From Siphonodentalium dalli (Eukaryota > Mollusca > Scaphopoda > Gadilida > Siphonodentaliidae): a stretch of 64,000 nucleotides of DNA. Made by a program: the position numbers and the translations under genes. Under the pieces are notes generated by a model. It was not told the origin of the DNA and did not search any database. It saw nothing but the letters and a program-made list of their open reading frames with translations. The number at the start of each line of letters is the position of its first letter. The stretch's first letter is position 1. Below are positions 61,695 to 64,000 of this stretch, piece after piece. Location: contig CP136068.1 of NCBI GenBank assembly GCA_032622095.1, positions 3,077,314 through 3,141,313 of the forward strand, in the 5' to 3' direction.

Positions 61695-61748
61695 CTGAAA
61701 AAACAAAACATGTGATATTAAAGACATATTAGATAGATAATTTTTTAA

Positions 61749-62140
61749 CCCTTTACCCAACAAACCGGCCAAAAACGGCCAAATAAAGCTGCAACAGCCT
61801 AAATTATCCTGGGTCTGTCTCAATAAAACCATACAAATATGGATATCATTGGAATCGGCTCATTGACCACATTGTGATGGTTATAGTTATGCCCTGTGCC
61901 AATGCATTCTCTTATATATGCGAGTCGACCATAGGTCGCCTCGCATATATAAGAGAATGCATTGGCCTAAAAAAAATCTTTTTTTAACACTTTTTACCAT
62001 TTTTTCTTACATTCTTTAACAATTTTATAATTTTTAATGTGTTAAGCCAATGCATTCTCTTATATATGCGAGGCGACCTATGGTCGACTCGCATATATAA
62101 GAGAATGCATTGGCACAGGGCCCTTCTGTTGGGTAAAGGG
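61749..62140. mobile_element. TTAA element, CCCTTTACCCAACA family
   Basis: Complete, TTAA flanks, palindromes at 61896 and 62046; it lies 55 bp upstream of exon 1. Confidence 0.93.
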
Positions 62141-62349
62141 TTAATGGCTAACAGATGCAAAATTTGCAGATAATTGAGCATAAGCATATATACAAAAGAG
62201 TAACACAGAGTGTGACATTCATATAGTATAAATATAAAAAGTATAGATATATAAATATAACAAGAATGCAGCTTGACAGTTCTGCAGAGGGACAAGACAG
62301 TGAATAAACCTAGCTTAGTAATGACTACTAAATAGATACTCATACCTTT

Positions 62350-63125
62350 ATATATATATACTAGAAGGTGACCCGACTTCGTCCGGGGTTTGACCTTGAA
62401 TTGTCTATTTTGAAGGCCAAGGTCAAGTGGGGTCACGATTTGACCCGTCCAAAACACTGCCCGAACAAAAGTACCCGAAAAAGTACCCGTCGAAATCCAT
62501 CCGGTTTTACCCGATTTGACCTTTTAACCCGATTTGATTTCCACTCAAGTATATAAACGCGCCTCATATACACACGCTCATTAATTATCAAGTTTCAACG
62601 TAAAGATAAATTACCATCGGTGCCCGAGATATCGCCAAGACGTCTGAAACAGTCAAATGCATCGGCCGGTTAAGCGTTAACGTGATCTAACGTTATGAAC
62701 TCTAACGACGTCATAGAAGTTACGCATTGTTTTTATCCCGATGGAAGATAGTACCATTTCTTCTTGATAATTGAGGCAGATAACTAAAACGGATACATAC
62801 GCATTATATATCGTTGGAAAGAGGAAACACGAAAGATTCTCAGTGTCATTATTATGACTGGCATTTTATTATTCGCGCTGTTTCGAATCGATTTGTAAGC
62901 ACCGAACTCAAATGAAAGTCCCGTAACACAGCGTAAAAACAGATTTGACCTCGGCACGTGAAAAGTTGACCTCGGATCTGAAAATTAATAGGCCTATGCC
63001 CGTTCCCGGCCGAAAATACCACCACATACCAAGTTTCATCGAAATTGGCTCGGTCGTTTTCGAGTCCATCGCGAACACACAGACACACACACACACACAC
63101 AGATCTTCCAAAATATATAATAGAT
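62350..63125. mobile_element. Dispersed element ending in ATATATA/(CA)n, SINE/RTE-like
   Basis: Begins ACTAGAAGGTGACCCGACTT after a TA run; ends with (CA)9 and AATATATAATAGATATATA. The middle holds CCACATACCAAGTTTCATCG and TTGGCTCGGTCGTTTTCGAG, the type of sequence seen in invertebrate RTE-derived repeats. No coding region. Confidence 0.5.
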
Positions 63126-63504
63126 ATATACAAACATGAATAATCAACCCGTGCCATCCCACCCTCCTCCCTCAACAGGACTGTCATATTGCTTAAGAAA
63201 TACTTGTAAGAGAAACAACAGCTCTTCGCCACCTGCATATACACACTGCTGCCATGTATGGCCGGCTTTGGACTGGCCTGTCCATGACCGAAAGATGGAA
63301 ACCCGAAATACAGGCAGCAGTGACAATATATGCAACTGGCCAAATACTGTCATCGTACATAGAAAGATAGAGAGAAAGATAGAGTAGTAGAATAGAAATA
63401 TACATATGAATAAGCTCGTCTGACAAGTCATGCCATCGATTGCCATCAAGGAGCGCACAGGAAAGCAAACCAAAGCTTGCTTATTTCCACTGTGGTCCTT
63501 AATG

Positions 63505-64000
63505 GTAACCGTCCACATGACCGACCGGACTTGTTCGGATGCAGGAAACTCAGTTTGTATTCATGTGCTATGCCATCTGGCGGAATGTGAAATTCTACTG
63601 GCATAGCCGAAAATATCAAGCAAATATGCAGTACCACTCCATAGAAAACATCATCTCAAATATGCTCAATTGTAAATATTTACTTTTTGATTTGGGACGT
63701 AACTATCGGTGATAAACAAACTAAAACGATTTCGCCATCGTAAGTCACTGCATTTAATTAACATATAAGCATGGGTGTGTATTGTCAATTTGTGAAAATA
63801 ACTACCTTGAGTAAGATTATGCTCAATTTCTATTTGATCACCGTATCGGAGTGTTTCACATCACTTTAATGATCACCGTACCGGAGTGTTTCACATCACT
63901 TTAATGATCACCGTACCGGAGTGTTTCGGATCACTGTACCGGAGTGTTTCACATCACTTTAATGATCACCGTACCGGAGTGTTTCACATCACTTTAATGA
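63505..64000. mobile_element. AAAGACATATTATGGAC-family copy with amplified end
   Basis: Carries CTGGCATAGCCGAAAATATC and TAAACGATTT-like blocks of the family. Its terminal GATCACCGTACCGGAGTGTT plus TCACATCACTTTAAT segment is repeated about five times (33 bp) from 63836 and runs off the window. Confidence 0.8.

Overview
This is a eukaryotic window, most likely from a bivalve mollusc. The signs are long AT-rich introns, GT-AG splice sites, a decayed non-LTR retrotransposon, very dense miniature DNA transposons and a roughly 160-bp tandem-core element whose layout resembles the bivalve pearl/BIV160-type repeats. The clade call is inference.

One protein-coding gene accounts for the window. It lies on the minus strand and encodes an ARHGAP21/23-type Rho GTPase-activating protein (PDZ, long disordered region, PH, RhoGAP). 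I could place twelve internal exons in transcript order: 61640-61694 (end of PDZ), 58383-59988, 48687-48878, 43728-43856, 40695-40851, 25709-25918 and 24216-24413 (PH), 16895-17093, 15504-15649, then 14887-15012, 12310-12418 and 1363-1526 (RhoGAP). All splice phases agree, and the total is 3291 nt. The N-terminus (beyond 64000) and the end of the RhoGAP domain (before 1) are outside the window. Exon 25709-25918 carries two apparent +1 frameshifts, both at GGG runs.

The rest is intron filled with repeats. A minisatellite of about 101 units of 88 bp fills 1461-10357. Other tandem arrays lie at 10353-10870, 12168-12330, 12528-13650, 17394-17572, 22590-24233, 25909-27110, 27240-27745, 52717-53541, 56592-57393, 60660-61330 and 63836-64000. 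A LINE with ORF1 and an endonuclease/RT ORF2 (about 17900-22201, plus strand) sits in the intron after the PH exon. From 24.8 kb onward the introns hold at least seven families of short inverted-repeat elements. Three of them show TTAA target duplications and share one 70-bp palindrome. hAT-, Harbinger- and TA-target-type elements are also present, some nested.

The most unusual pattern is that eight of the twelve exons have tandemly duplicated splice junctions. Intron sequence plus the adjoining exon edge, including the acceptor or donor, is repeated from 2 to about 101 times. In the three largest acceptor or donor arrays the repeat unit is an exon edge of the RhoGAP gene. The gene therefore carries dozens of decoy splice sites beside true ones, and I know of no described system that explains this.
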